10,841 nucleotides of DNA from an uncultured Prevotella sp. (GTDB lineage: Bacteria > Bacteroidota > Bacteroidia > Bacteroidales > Bacteroidaceae): positions 1-10,841 of the forward strand of contig CAJLYG010000098.1 of assembly GCA_905210845.1 (NCBI GenBank). Reading direction: 5' to 3'. Under the pieces are notes generated by a model. The model was given only the letters and a program-made list of their open reading frames with translations. It had not been told where the DNA came from and searched no databases. Made by a program: the position numbers and the translations under genes. Of this stretch, positions 1 to 6,864 are shown piece by piece (position 1 is the first letter of the stretch; each line of letters starts with the position of its first letter).

Positions 1-567
1 CATGATCTTGGCATAGAGGTCGACGGCTGGTCCCTGCAGGGTACCGTCCTTGGATATTTCTGTGCAAAGGACGTTCTTGATGCCTTTGTCGATATATTGC
101 TTGAGGAAGGGCAGCAGCTCTTCCGAAGAGTCCTCTTTCCATCCATTGATGGAAACCTTCCCGTGCCGTACGTCTGCCCCTAAGATCATTTTGTCAGCCC
201 CAAAGCGGTCGAGCCAGGAGATGAACAGTTCCGGATCCGTCACGGCGATGCTTCCAACGGTCACGAGAGAAGCCCCATGCTCGAAGGCTTTGGCGATGTC
301 TTCCTCAGTCTTGATGCCTCCCCCGAAGTCCACTTTCAGGTGGGTGGAAGTCGTGATGGCCTCTAAGACAGGGATATTGACCACGTGCTTCGACTTCGCC
401 CCATCCAGGTCGACGACATGGAGGCGCTGAAAGCCTAAGTCCTCGAACTCCTTGGCAAGGTCGACAGGGCTGGTGCCATACACTTTCTTCCGCTCGTAGT
501 CGCCTTGTGTCAGGCGGACGCATTGCCCGTTGATCAGGTCGATGGCTGGTATCAGTTCTATTTTCAT
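1..567 (-). CDS. hisA: HisA, phosphoribosylformimino-5-aminoimidazole carboxamide ribotide isomerase (3' end missing)
   Basis: This is a cytoplasmic TIM-barrel enzyme of histidine synthesis. It opens the ribose ring of ProFAR by an Amadori rearrangement to give PRFAR, the substrate of HisHF. The first 189 codons are in the window, out of about 240 usual for the family. The N-terminus MKIELIPAIDL carries the expected catalytic Asp (D10). The second catalytic Asp is D132 in GADV. Phosphate-binding glycine segments are visible as DFGGGI (80-85) and VTVGSIAV (102-109). The ATG at 567 lies 3 bases after the hisH stop and has an AAGGA ribosome-binding motif inside the end of hisH, so the two are almost certainly co-transcribed. 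The frame is still open at base 1. hisF and hisI/E would be expected further left, but this is inferred. Confidence 0.96.
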   Translation of the reverse strand, partial: MKIELIPAIDLINGQCVRLTQGDYERKKVYGTSPVDLAKEFEDLGFQRLHVVDLDGAKSKHVVNIPVLEAITTSTHLKVDFGGGIKTEEDIAKAFEHGASLVTVGSIAVTDPELFISWLDRFGADKMILGADVRHGKVSINGWKEDSSEELLPFLKQYIDKGIKNVLCTEISKDGTLQGPAVDLYAKIM

Positions 568-570
568 ACG

Positions 571-1167
571 CTATCCTTTCAATTCCAAGAAGTTACGCAA
601 GATCTTTTCACCCACCTTCCCACTTTTTTCAGGGTGGAATTGCGTGGCGTAGAAATTGTCCTTGTGCAGGGCAGCGCTGTAGGGGAGGATATAGTCGGCG
701 GTGGCAATCGTGAATTCGCAGACGGGGACGTAGAAGCTATGGACGAAATACACATATTCTTCTTGACCTAATCCCTTGAACAGGTCGGACTTGACATCCT
801 CCAAGGTGTTCCATCCCATGGCAGGTACTTTCTCCTCATGGCGATGAGGGCAGAACCGTTTCACCTCAACGGGAAAGATACCGATGCAATCCGTGTTTCC
901 TTCCTCAGAGTGCTGGCAAAGCAATTGCTGTCCTACGCAGATGCCCAAGACGGGTTGCTTCAGGTTGCGGATGATGTCGTCTAAATGATGTTCGCGGATA
1001 CAGTGCATGGTTGTCCCTGCCTCTCCCTGTCCGGGAAAAAGAACACGGTCGGCCCTTTGCAGTTCTTCCGCACTGTCGGTCAGCGTGGGCTCTATTCCTA
1101 AACGCCGTAAGGCGTTCACGACGGAATAGATATTGCCGGCATTGTATTTGACGATGGCTACTTCCAT
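571..1167 (-). CDS. hisH: HisH, glutaminase subunit of imidazole glycerol phosphate synthase
   Basis: This class I glutamine amidotransferase subunit hydrolyses glutamine and passes ammonia to HisF, which turns PRFAR into imidazole glycerol phosphate and AICAR. The protein has 198 residues, a normal HisH length. The catalytic triad is visible: nucleophile C77 in GICVGQQ, and H178 and E180 in QFHPEKS. The oxyanion-strand motif near residues 44-50 reads FPGQGEA where PGVG is more usual. The N-terminus EVAIVKYNAGN fits the family start. The gene begins 13 bases after the purU stop and ends 3 bases before hisA, and no separate promoter is apparent. The partner hisF is not in the window. The identification is secure. 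Confidence 0.97.
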   Translation of the reverse strand: MEVAIVKYNAGNIYSVVNALRRLGIEPTLTDSAEELQRADRVLFPGQGEAGTTMHCIREHHLDDIIRNLKQPVLGICVGQQLLCQHSEEGNTDCIGIFPVEVKRFCPHRHEEKVPAMGWNTLEDVKSDLFKGLGQEEYVYFVHSFYVPVCEFTIATADYILPYSAALHKDNFYATQFHPEKSGKVGEKILRNFLELKG

Positions 1168-1180
1168 ATTGACAAAGGGA

Positions 1181-2047
1181 TTAAGAAAAGATGATGGTCT
1201 TGTTGTGGTAGGTCAGGATCTTACGCTCTATATGCTTGGTGACAGCACGTGAGAGCACGATCTTTTCCAGATCCTTTCCTTTCAGGACCAAACTTTCCGG
1301 AGTGTCCTTGTGGGTGATTCGCGTAACGTCCTGCTCGATGATCGGTCCCGCGTCCAATTCCGCAGTTACGTAATGGCTGGTGGCACCGATGATCTTCACG
1401 CCGCGTTCCCATGCCTGGTGATAGGGCTTTGCCCCAACGAACGCGGGGAGGAAGGAGTGGTGGATATTGATGATATGATGGGGATAAGCCTTGATCATCT
1501 CGTCGCTGATGATCTGCATGTATCGTGCCAAGACGATGAAGGTGACCTTCTCTTTCTTGAGAAGTTCCATCTCAGCCTTTTCTACTTCCTGTTTGTTGGA
1601 GTGGTCTTTCTTCACGGCCCACACATAATATGGGATCTGAAACTGGTCGGCGACATATCGCAGGTCCTCATGGTTGCTGACGATGCAGGGTATGTCGACA
1701 TTCCATTCCCCAGCCTTGTACCTGGCCAAGAGGTCGTACAGGCAATGACTCATCTTGCTCACGAAAATGGCCATGCGGGGGCGCTCGTCACTGAAATAAA
1801 GGTTGCAAGTCATCTGGTACCTCTGTGCGTACAGCGTGTCAATGTATTCGTAGATCTTGTCGCGAGGGATGAGGAAATTCTCCAATTCCCATTCAATCCT
1901 CATGAAAAACATCCCGTCTTCCCGATCCACGTACTGGTCCAGATAAATGATATTTCCCTTGTTGTCCGTAATAAACTTTGTGACTTCCGAGATGATGCCT
2001 GGCTTATCGGGACAATGCAGAAGTAAAATCGCACTTGGTTTCATCAT
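1181..2047 (-). CDS. purU: PurU, formyltetrahydrofolate deformylase
   Basis: The enzyme hydrolyses 10-formyl-tetrahydrofolate to formate and tetrahydrofolate, balancing the one-carbon pool and supplying formate. At 288 residues it has the usual PurU length. An N-terminal ACT domain (about residues 5-80, beginning ILLLHCPDKPGI) is the expected regulatory module. A formyltransferase fold follows (about 90-275). The catalytic residues of the family are present: N194 and H196 in INIHHSFLP, and D232 in ELDAGPI. The ACT domain and the HHSFLPAF signature separate it from PurN. Two ATG codons stand in tandem at 2047 and 2044; either could start the protein. The gene has its own promoter at 2073-2103 and leads directly into hisH and hisA, so it may drive the histidine genes as well (inference). 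Confidence 0.96.
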   Translation of the reverse strand: MMKPSAILLLHCPDKPGIISEVTKFITDNKGNIIYLDQYVDREDGMFFMRIEWELENFLIPRDKIYEYIDTLYAQRYQMTCNLYFSDERPRMAIFVSKMSHCLYDLLARYKAGEWNVDIPCIVSNHEDLRYVADQFQIPYYVWAVKKDHSNKQEVEKAEMELLKKEKVTFIVLARYMQIISDEMIKAYPHHIINIHHSFLPAFVGAKPYHQAWERGVKIIGATSHYVTAELDAGPIIEQDVTRITHKDTPESLVLKGKDLEKIVLSRAVTKHIERKILTYHNKTIIFS

Positions 2048-2075
2048 TGCATCTATTGTTTATAAACAGATGCAA
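2047..2075. promoter_or_regulatory. Nested inverted repeat over the purU start (candidate operator)
   Basis: Perfect 8-bp arms TTGCATCT (2047-2054) and AGATGCAA (2068-2075) flank 13 bases. Inside these lies a perfect 10-bp palindrome, GTTTATAAAC (2058-2067). One arm overlaps the TTTG end of the purU -7 box and the other ends on the first base of the start codon. A protein bound here would cover the transcription start. The predicted start lies inside the promoter-side arm, so an operator seems more likely than an RNA hairpin. Function is inferred from position and symmetry only. Confidence 0.45.
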
Positions 2076-2103
2076 AGATACAGTAAACCGAGGGAAATAC
2101 AAA
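2073..2103 (-). promoter_or_regulatory. Bacteroidetes-type promoter for purU-hisH-hisA
   Basis: On the minus strand, TTTG (2103-2100) is followed by 19 bases and then TATCTTTG (2080-2073). This matches the Bacteroidetes -33/-7 consensus TTTG-N19-21-TAnnTTTG. Transcription would start near 2069, leaving a leader of about 20 bases before the purU ATG. Confidence 0.75.
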
Positions 2104-2229
2104 ATAAATGCCGAAGATTTTATGTTTATTTCCGAGGTACGGCGTGTCTGGTCCCAAGGTAGCTGCCTCCTGTCAGAAAGGATCCTACCGGTCGGAAGTG
2201 AATGGGAATCATTCAAGAAAAGGAATCTG

Positions 2230-2763
2230 TCAATCGTCCTGATCCTCAGCGGTCTTGAGGATGATACTCGTGGCGCCGATCGTAAACAAGGTCCCGTTTT
2301 CGATCACGCGTCTTTCCTTGTTGCCCAACAGTTCGTCGCCCACAAAGGTACCTGTATTGCTGGGACCATCGCGCAAAACATATTTCAGCTTCCCGTGCTT
2401 GTCCCGACTCACGTTGATCATACAGTGGGTCATATCGATGCTGGGATCGTTGGTCTCGATCGGGCAATTGATGCCACTACCTTTCATGTATCGTCCGATA
2501 ACATTCTCTCCAAACTGCAAAGGGATGACTTGTTTATAATGAAAAACATTTTCAATCACGATGATCGAACCAAATCCGTTTTGGTTGGCATTCTCATCAG
2601 GATGCTCATCGCGTTGCAGGTTGCGAAGCTTCGATACATTGATGCGGATGCGGAATTGCTTGCCACACTCCGGGCAAATGAATCCCAACACCTGTCCCGG
2701 TTCATATTGGGTCTCGTCGAAAATGATGTAGTTGTCACACTTGGGGCACCTTACTCGCTTCAT
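2230..2763 (-). CDS. Zinc-ribbon FHA-domain protein
   Basis: The product is a predicted soluble phosphothreonine-recognition protein of 177 residues with no signal peptide or membrane segment. The N-terminus holds two CxxC pairs (C6/C9 and C30/C33, in CPKC and CPEC), a likely zinc ribbon. A forkhead-associated domain follows at about 75-171, with the family landmarks GR (90-91), T112/H113 in MTHC, and N136-T-G in SNTGTF. The start is chosen at the ATG at 2763 because it overlaps the TGA of the upstream SPOR gene as ATGA, which implies translational coupling, and because the zinc ribbon begins right there. A start 12 codons further up would lie inside the SPOR gene. The specific partner is unknown. 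Coupling to a SPOR membrane protein suggests an envelope or division role (inference). Confidence 0.85.
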   Translation of the reverse strand: MKRVRCPKCDNYIIFDETQYEPGQVLGFICPECGKQFRIRINVSKLRNLQRDEHPDENANQNGFGSIIVIENVFHYKQVIPLQFGENVIGRYMKGSGINCPIETNDPSIDMTHCMINVSRDKHGKLKYVLRDGPSNTGTFVGDELLGNKERRVIENGTLFTIGATSIILKTAEDQDD

Positions 2764-3893
2764 CGTCTTTGCTGATTTGGTTGAACACACATTACCCAAG
2801 CCTCTGAAAAATCAGGCTTTACGCACATCCTGTTCAACACGTTATAAGCTTCGTTCTCCGTCTTGTAAGAACCATAGATCACCTTGGCTCCTCTCTCCCT
2901 GGGAAGGACGCGTGCCGTCTGGTATCCTTTTTGGCGCAACTGGTCAACATAGGCTGCGGCGTTCTTTTTCGTGACCCTACTGGCTAATACCAAGCAGAAA
3001 TAAGGAGCTTCCTCGTCTTTCAATTCCTGGGAAGCCTTCGTTGTCTTTTCCGTTGAATGAGAAATGGAATTATTTTTACTTTCCTTTACGGTATCCTTCT
3101 TCAGTGCTGCCTCCAACTGGGTCGTCCCGGTCGTCACGCTCTTGGGGAAGATCCGGGTGAGCATCCCTGTGTCTACCTTGCTCAGTAGGGAAGAGGAATC
3201 GTCGCTGTTGCCTAAGTTAGAGGGGATCAATAGGAATACCAATAAGGCGATGCAGGCAATGGCGACGTTCCGATAGAGGTGTACCCGGAAGGTAGAGCCG
3301 CCTTTCTCCTCTTCCTCCGTGTCAAAGACTGTCGTCGTCAGCGTGGGCTCTTCTTTCTCCTGCGCGCCCATCTCTTTCGTCTCGACAGTGAGGGTCGGCA
3401 CCTTTTCTGTCGCCTGCGCGGCACTGGATGCCAAGGTTGCTTCCCCGCTTCCAACCTTTTTCGTGGAACCGGTTGATAGTGGATTGATCTCGAAAGAGCT
3501 CAGACCATAGAGCTCAGGTGTGAGAAGACCTGCCTCGCAAGGCTGGAACTCATAGTGCCCATCCTCGTTCATCGAGATCGTACCCAAGTCGTTAAGCTCA
3601 TACGTCCCTTCGTTTTCAAGGCGCTGCTTCAGCTCCCTCACCTCATCCTCAATGCGCTTGATGGCCTCAGGGTAGCTGATGTCATAAGCCTCGATATAAG
3701 ATTGAGCGAGGAGAGAGTCATTCATCTTCAGCTGCGGGTTGAACCCCAACGTACGCAAAGGCGGCAAGAACAAATGGTCGTCCTTGTCATAGCGAGCGTC
3801 GACATGATGTGCCATAAATCCCCCAAAATCAGGGACTATCACGCAATCATTGCTCAAGAGAAGTATTTCTATATGTCTTTCTAATTCAATCAC
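2760..3893 (-). CDS. HU-CCDC81 / SPOR-domain transmembrane protein
   Basis: This is a three-part membrane protein of about 377 residues. Residues 1-133 resemble the bacterial HU-CCDC81 domains of Bacteroidetes (ELERHIEILLL near the start, VPDFGGFMAHH, LPPLRTLGFNPQLKMND). A Ser/Thr/Glu-rich linker leads to one membrane segment at about 209-224 (NVAIACIALLVFLLIPSNL). A second low-complexity linker precedes a C-terminal SPOR domain at about 297-371 (PYFCLVLAS, AYVDQLRQKGY, VIYGSYKTENEA). SPOR domains bind denuded glycan strands at division sites, so the C-terminus should be periplasmic and the HU-like part cytoplasmic. No in-frame ATG exists before residue 27. The GTG at 3893 gives the family-like MIELERHIE; a TTG at 3929 would add 12 residues and is less likely. 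The FHA gene overlaps the 3' end as ATGA. The exact cellular role is not known. Confidence 0.87.
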   Translation of the reverse strand: MIELERHIEILLLSNDCVIVPDFGGFMAHHVDARYDKDDHLFLPPLRTLGFNPQLKMNDSLLAQSYIEAYDISYPEAIKRIEDEVRELKQRLENEGTYELNDLGTISMNEDGHYEFQPCEAGLLTPELYGLSSFEINPLSTGSTKKVGSGEATLASSAAQATEKVPTLTVETKEMGAQEKEEPTLTTTVFDTEEEEKGGSTFRVHLYRNVAIACIALLVFLLIPSNLGNSDDSSSLLSKVDTGMLTRIFPKSVTTGTTQLEAALKKDTVKESKNNSISHSTEKTTKASQELKDEEAPYFCLVLASRVTKKNAAAYVDQLRQKGYQTARVLPRERGAKVIYGSYKTENEAYNVLNRMCVKPDFSEAWVMCVQPNQQRR

Positions 3894-3898
3894 GTCTG

Positions 3899-3930
3899 CA
3901 AAAGTACTCTTTTTCCATGAATAAAGCAAG
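3899..3930 (-). promoter_or_regulatory. Promoter of the HU-CCDC81/SPOR gene
   Basis: TACTTTTG on the minus strand (3906-3899) matches the -7 consensus TAnnTTTG. The best -33 candidate at correct spacing is CTTG (3930-3927, 20-base spacer); a perfect TTTG lies slightly further out (3935-3932, 25 bases). Transcription would start near 3895, only about two bases before the GTG start. Confidence 0.55.
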
Positions 3931-4023
3931 TCAAAACGGAGAAATTTTCTCTTTAAAGTTTGCGATCATGCCGACCTATCTATCATGTAAGGGAATAAAA
4001 AAATTGAAAAAAACTTGTTTTTT

Positions 4024-4054
4024 TTTGTATTTCCGAGGAATTGTATTACCTTTG
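4024..4054 (+). promoter_or_regulatory. Bacteroidetes-type promoter for the 4095 lipoprotein gene
   Basis: TTTG (4024-4027), a 19-base spacer and TACCTTTG (4047-4054) match the -33/-7 consensus exactly. A run of seven A (4007-4013) and nine T (4018-4026) sits just upstream and into the -33 box and could act as an A-tract enhancer. The predicted start near 4058 gives a leader of about 37 bases. Confidence 0.78.
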
Positions 4055-4065
4055 TTTGTCAGAAA

Positions 4066-4094
4066 CGAATACTCGAATACATAGTGGATAGTGG
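4066..4094 (+). repeat. Two short tandem duplications in the lipoprotein 5' leader
   Basis: CGAATACT is followed at once by CGAATACA (4066-4081), and ATAGTGG occurs twice in tandem (4081-4094), ending directly against the ATG at 4095. Both duplications lie between the predicted transcription start and the start codon, where ribosomes bind. Confidence 0.7.
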
Positions 4095-4910
4095 ATGATG
4101 AAGAAGATGAAACGAACTTTATTTCTATTGTTTGTCATAGTCCTTGTCATGGAAGGCTGTAGGAATAGGCAGGGAGATCGCCAGGATGCCCCGCGGGAAG
4201 ATTATGCTGCAAAGAAAATGTTGCAGGGTATTTGGGTGAACGAAGACGAGGAGGATGTCGCCTTTATGGCAAAAGGCGACACGATCTTCTATCCGGACAG
4301 TACGAGCCAGCCTGTCTATTTCCAGATCTTTAATGATACCTTGGTGCTTCATGGCGCTAATGACGTGAAGTACCCGATCGTCAAGCAAGCGGCTCATCTC
4401 TTTGAGTTCAAGAACCAGAATGGGGATGTCGTGAAGTTGACCTTGAGCGACAACCCTTATGATAAGTATGTCTTTGACAACAATGCCAAGCGCCCGCAGG
4501 CGTTAAACCAAAACCAATTGATCAAAAGGGATTCTGTCGTGTCTTACCAAGGCGAGAAATATCACAGTTATGTACAGGTGAACCCCACCACGTATAAGGT
4601 GGTGAAGGCGTCCTATAATGATGAAGGGGTGGAGGTTGACAATGTGTATTACGACAATATCATCCATATCAGTCTTTACAAAGGTGCAGAGAAGGTCTTC
4701 TCAAGGGACTTCCACAAGCAGGACTTCGCTCGCCAAGTGCCAAAGGACTTTTTACGGCAGGGGATCCTGAATGATATCCTCTTGGTTAAGACTGACGCTG
4801 CCGGTGTCCATTACAACACGATGATCGGGATCCCGGACAGTCCGAGCAGTTATGTGGTGGAGACCATTATCTCTTATGGGGGCAAGTTAACCCTCAAGTT
4901 GGCGAACTAA
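4095..4910 (+). CDS. Predicted lipoprotein of unknown function (DUF4738-like)
   Basis: The 271-residue protein begins with a charged, hydrophobic signal (MMKKMKRTLFLLFVIVLV) and a cysteine at position 22 in MEGCRNR. This fits a lipoprotein signal, although the lipobox is weak because Met and Glu occupy -3 and -2. The mature part looks like an all-beta secreted domain: GIWVNEDEEDVAFMAKGDTI (45-64) followed by repeated short strands up to the C-terminus. The opening GIW(V/I)-type motif and GDTI(F/Y)YPDST resemble DUF4738 lipoproteins of Bacteroidales, recalled from memory and not searched. No catalytic motif can be seen. The gene stands alone between its own promoter and a shared terminator, divergent from the SPOR gene and convergent with the transporter. 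It starts ATGATG, so the start could shift by one codon. Confidence 0.85.
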   Translation: MMKKMKRTLFLLFVIVLVMEGCRNRQGDRQDAPREDYAAKKMLQGIWVNEDEEDVAFMAKGDTIFYPDSTSQPVYFQIFNDTLVLHGANDVKYPIVKQAAHLFEFKNQNGDVVKLTLSDNPYDKYVFDNNAKRPQALNQNQLIKRDSVVSYQGEKYHSYVQVNPTTYKVVKASYNDEGVEVDNVYYDNIIHISLYKGAEKVFSRDFHKQDFARQVPKDFLRQGILNDILLVKTDAAGVHYNTMIGIPDSPSSYVVETIISYGGKLTLKLAN

Positions 4911-4922
4911 GGACGTTTTGCA

Positions 4923-5032
4923 AAAGATCATCTCCCGCCTCGTGAAAGGTCATCTCCTGCCTTCTGAAAGGTCACCCTTTGGCGCGTAAAAGGTTATCTA
5001 TCGCAACGTAAAAGGTCATCTCCCTTTTTGAG
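4923..5032. repeat. Five degenerate 22-base tandem units
   Basis: The motif AAAGGTCATCTCC, or a close variant, recurs at 4923, 4945, 4967, 4989 and 5011, exactly 22 bases apart each time. The other 9 bases of each unit vary much more. Units 1, 2 and 5 keep ATCATCTCC or GTCATCTCC almost intact, while units 3 and 4 have decayed to GTCACCCTT and GTTATCTAT. The array lies just after the lipoprotein stop and before the terminator, so it would be transcribed as a 3' untranslated tail. It holds no plausible protein. Confidence 0.85.
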
Positions 5033-5050
5033 GGTGATGGACCATTAAGA

Positions 5051-5093
5051 AAACGAAGAAGGTGACTGCACACGGCAGTCACCTTCTTCGTTT
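5051..5093. terminator. Bidirectional intrinsic terminator between convergent genes
   Basis: Perfect 19-bp arms (5051-5069 and 5075-5093, AAACGAAGAAGGTGACTGC and its complement) enclose a 5-base loop. Read on the minus strand, the stem runs into TTTTCTT, a good U-tract; on the plus strand it ends in CGTTTA. The lipoprotein (plus) and the transporter (minus) converge here, and the minus-strand stop codon overlaps the stem. Confidence 0.9.
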
Positions 5094-6786
5094 ATGCCCC
5101 GCAGCAGAACAGGACAATCAGTTGGGCGGTAAAGATCCTTAGGAACATGCTTAAGGGATATACCGTAGAGTATCCGATGGCAGGTGCTTCCTTGGAACAG
5201 CACTGATTGGCATACGCCAATGCAGGTGGGTCGGTATAGGTACCTGCTAACATACCCATGATGGTGAAGTAGTTGAACTTGAACTTCAGCCTGGCGATGG
5301 TTCCGATGATCAGGATCGGGATGACCGTGATGAGGAAGCCCGTGTAGACATATTTCAGTCCGTCTCCCTGTACGACAGTGTCCCAGAAGCCCGCGCCGGC
5401 CTTGATGCCAACGCTGGCGAGGAAGAGAACCAGTCCGATCTCGCGCAACATCATGTTCGCGGATGTCGTGGTGTAGGTGACCAAGTGGAAACGATAGCCA
5501 TAACGCCCGATCAAGATAGCGATGATCAGCGGGCCTCCGGCAATACCTAATTTCAAGGGCACAGGCATGCCCGGGATGCCGATAGGAATGCTTCCAAACA
5601 AGATTCCGATGATAATGCCGATGAAGATCGTGGCAATGTTAGGAGCGTCCAGGCGCTTCACTGAGTTCCCCATCAGTTCAGCCACGCGGTTGACATTGTC
5701 TTCCGGTCCCACGACCATGATCCGGTCGCCGACATGGAAGTGGTGGTCACGACTGGCGAACAGGTCCATGCCTTGCCGGGTGATGCGGGTGATATTCACT
5801 CCATAGACACTGTTGAAGTGCATCTTGCCCAAGGTTTTTCCGTTCATGGAAGGCCTTGTGACGATGATACGCTTAGAAACCAAGGGCTGTTGCTCATCCT
5901 CGTATTCCCACTGAGCCTCGATGACCGGTCCGATGAATGCCTGGATTGCCTCTTTGTCGGCCTCGGCGCAGACGATCAGGATCTCATCCCCTAACTCGAA
6001 AGTCGTATTGCTCTTGGGAATACTTACTTTCCCGTCATGGAAGATACGGGTGCAGACGAAGTCCCGGTTCAGGAATGCAGAGATCTGGCGGAGCGTACGG
6101 CCTGCGATATAAGCATTCTGTACTTTCAGGTGCATCGTATGAGGCTTTGCGTGTGGGTTCTCAGCCTCAGCCTCATTCAACTGTTCCTCTTCGTCATTCA
6201 GGTTGATGCGGCAGATATACCTCACTGCAATGGTTGCCCCAATAATGCCGACGACGCCTAAAGGATAGGCGCAGGCATAGCCAGACGCGATCTGAGGAGC
6301 GTTTCCATTGGGGAAGACACTCGACAAGGCTTCGTTGGCAGCACCCAAACCAGGCGTGTTGGTGACGGCACCGTACAGTGTTCCCACCATCATCGGTAAG
6401 TTCTTGACGTCGTTGGTGTCGAAGAAGATGTAATAACATGCGAACATCACGGCGATGTTCAGCAGGATCATGCCCGTAGACAGCAGGTTCAGTTCGACGC
6501 CACCTTTACGGAAGCTCTCGAAAAAGCCAGGTCCTACCTGAAGGCCGATCATGAAGACAAAGAGGATCAGCCCGAAGTCTTGCATGAAGTTGAGGATGTT
6601 GGTAGGGGCGGTGAACCCGATATGACCGGCGAGAATCCCGGCAAACAGGACGAAGGTGACCCCTAAGGAGATTCCTCCGAACTTGATCTTGCCCAACAGA
6701 ACGCCGATGGAGATGACCAAGGCGTAGAGCAATGCGATGTGCGCAACGGAATCTTGTGCTGTAAATAGATTAATTAACCAATCCAT
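5092..6786 (-). CDS. Aspartate-alanine exchanger (AAE) family transporter with two RCK_C domains, YidE/YbjL type
   Basis: This inner-membrane protein of 564 residues has a duplicated transporter fold. The N-terminal half (about 8-192) and the C-terminal half (about 383-562) each carry the paired motifs of the family: LQVGPGFF (82-89) with [16 protein letters not shown] (136-151), and [10 protein letters not shown] (459-468) with [16 protein letters not shown] (511-526). Between them lie two RCK_C (TrkA_C) domains, at about 215-285 (ending [14 protein letters not shown]) and 305-370 ([14 protein letters not shown]). Known relatives include the aspartate/alanine antiporter AspT and the E. coli proteins YidE and YbjL; the substrate here cannot be told from sequence. 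The start is placed at the ATG at 6786 (MDWLINLF) because the ATG at 6822 lies in the loop of a terminator-like hairpin. The gene follows pgk in the same direction, and no clear promoter of its own is visible. Confidence 0.9.
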   Translation of the reverse strand: MDWLINLFTAQDSVAHIALLYALVISIGVLLGKIKFGGISLGVTFVLFAGILAGHIGFTAPTNILNFMQDFGLILFVFMIGLQVGPGFFESFRKGGVELNLLSTGMILLNIAVMFACYYIFFDTNDVKNLPMMVGTLYGAVTNTPGLGAANEALSSVFPNGNAPQIASGYACAYPLGVVGIIGATIAVRYICRINLNDEEEQLNEAEAENPHAKPHTMHLKVQNAYIAGRTLRQISAFLNRDFVCTRIFHDGKVSIPKSNTTFELGDEILIVCAEADKEAIQAFIGPVIEAQWEYEDEQQPLVSKRIIVTRPSMNGKTLGKMHFNSVYGVNITRITRQGMDLFASRDHHFHVGDRIMVVGPEDNVNRVAELMGNSVKRLDAPNIATIFIGIIIGILFGSIPIGIPGMPVPLKLGIAGGPLIIAILIGRYGYRFHLVTYTTTSANMMLREIGLVLFLASVGIKAGAGFWDTVVQGDGLKYVYTGFLITVIPILIIGTIARLKFKFNYFTIMGMLAGTYTDPPALAYANQCCSKEAPAIGYSTVYPLSMFLRIFTAQLIVLFCCGA

Positions 6787-6801
6787 ATTGAAAACAAAAG
6801 A

Positions 6802-6845
6802 GTGATTAACAATGATGTCCATTCCTGTCCATCATCATTAATCAC
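6802..6845 (-). terminator. Terminator-like hairpin between pgk and the transporter
   Basis: The minus-strand RNA can pair 6845-6827 with 6820-6802: 16 consecutive pairs including two G-U wobbles, around a loop of about six bases. TCTTTTGTTTTC follows. This has the form of an intrinsic terminator for pgk, but the stem is AT-rich, so partial read-through into the transporter is plausible. Confidence 0.65.
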
Positions 6846-6864
6846 CCATATTCTCGTTTAAATA

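Noticed and set aside
1310..2026. Long plus-strand open frame opposite purU
   Set aside because: It is an antisense shadow of purU, which has complete ACT and formyltransferase motifs; the antisense protein has no recognisable domain.
2153..2190. Possible terminator of the FHA gene from GGTAG/CTACC and TCCT/AGGA pairings
   Set aside because: The stems are short with asymmetric gaps and no U-tract follows.
2004..2216. Small minus-strand frame of about 70 codons between the FHA gene and purU
   Set aside because: It runs through the purU promoter and into purU in another frame, and its composition resembles nothing known.
3894..3929. TTG start at 3929 for the HU-CCDC81/SPOR protein
   Set aside because: It would place the -7 box inside the coding region, and the added residues are not part of the recognised domain; kept only as an alternative.
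4923..5032. Short CRISPR-like array
   Set aside because: The period is 22 bases with only 9 variable bases, the cores are degenerate, and no cas gene is present; CRISPR spacers are far longer.
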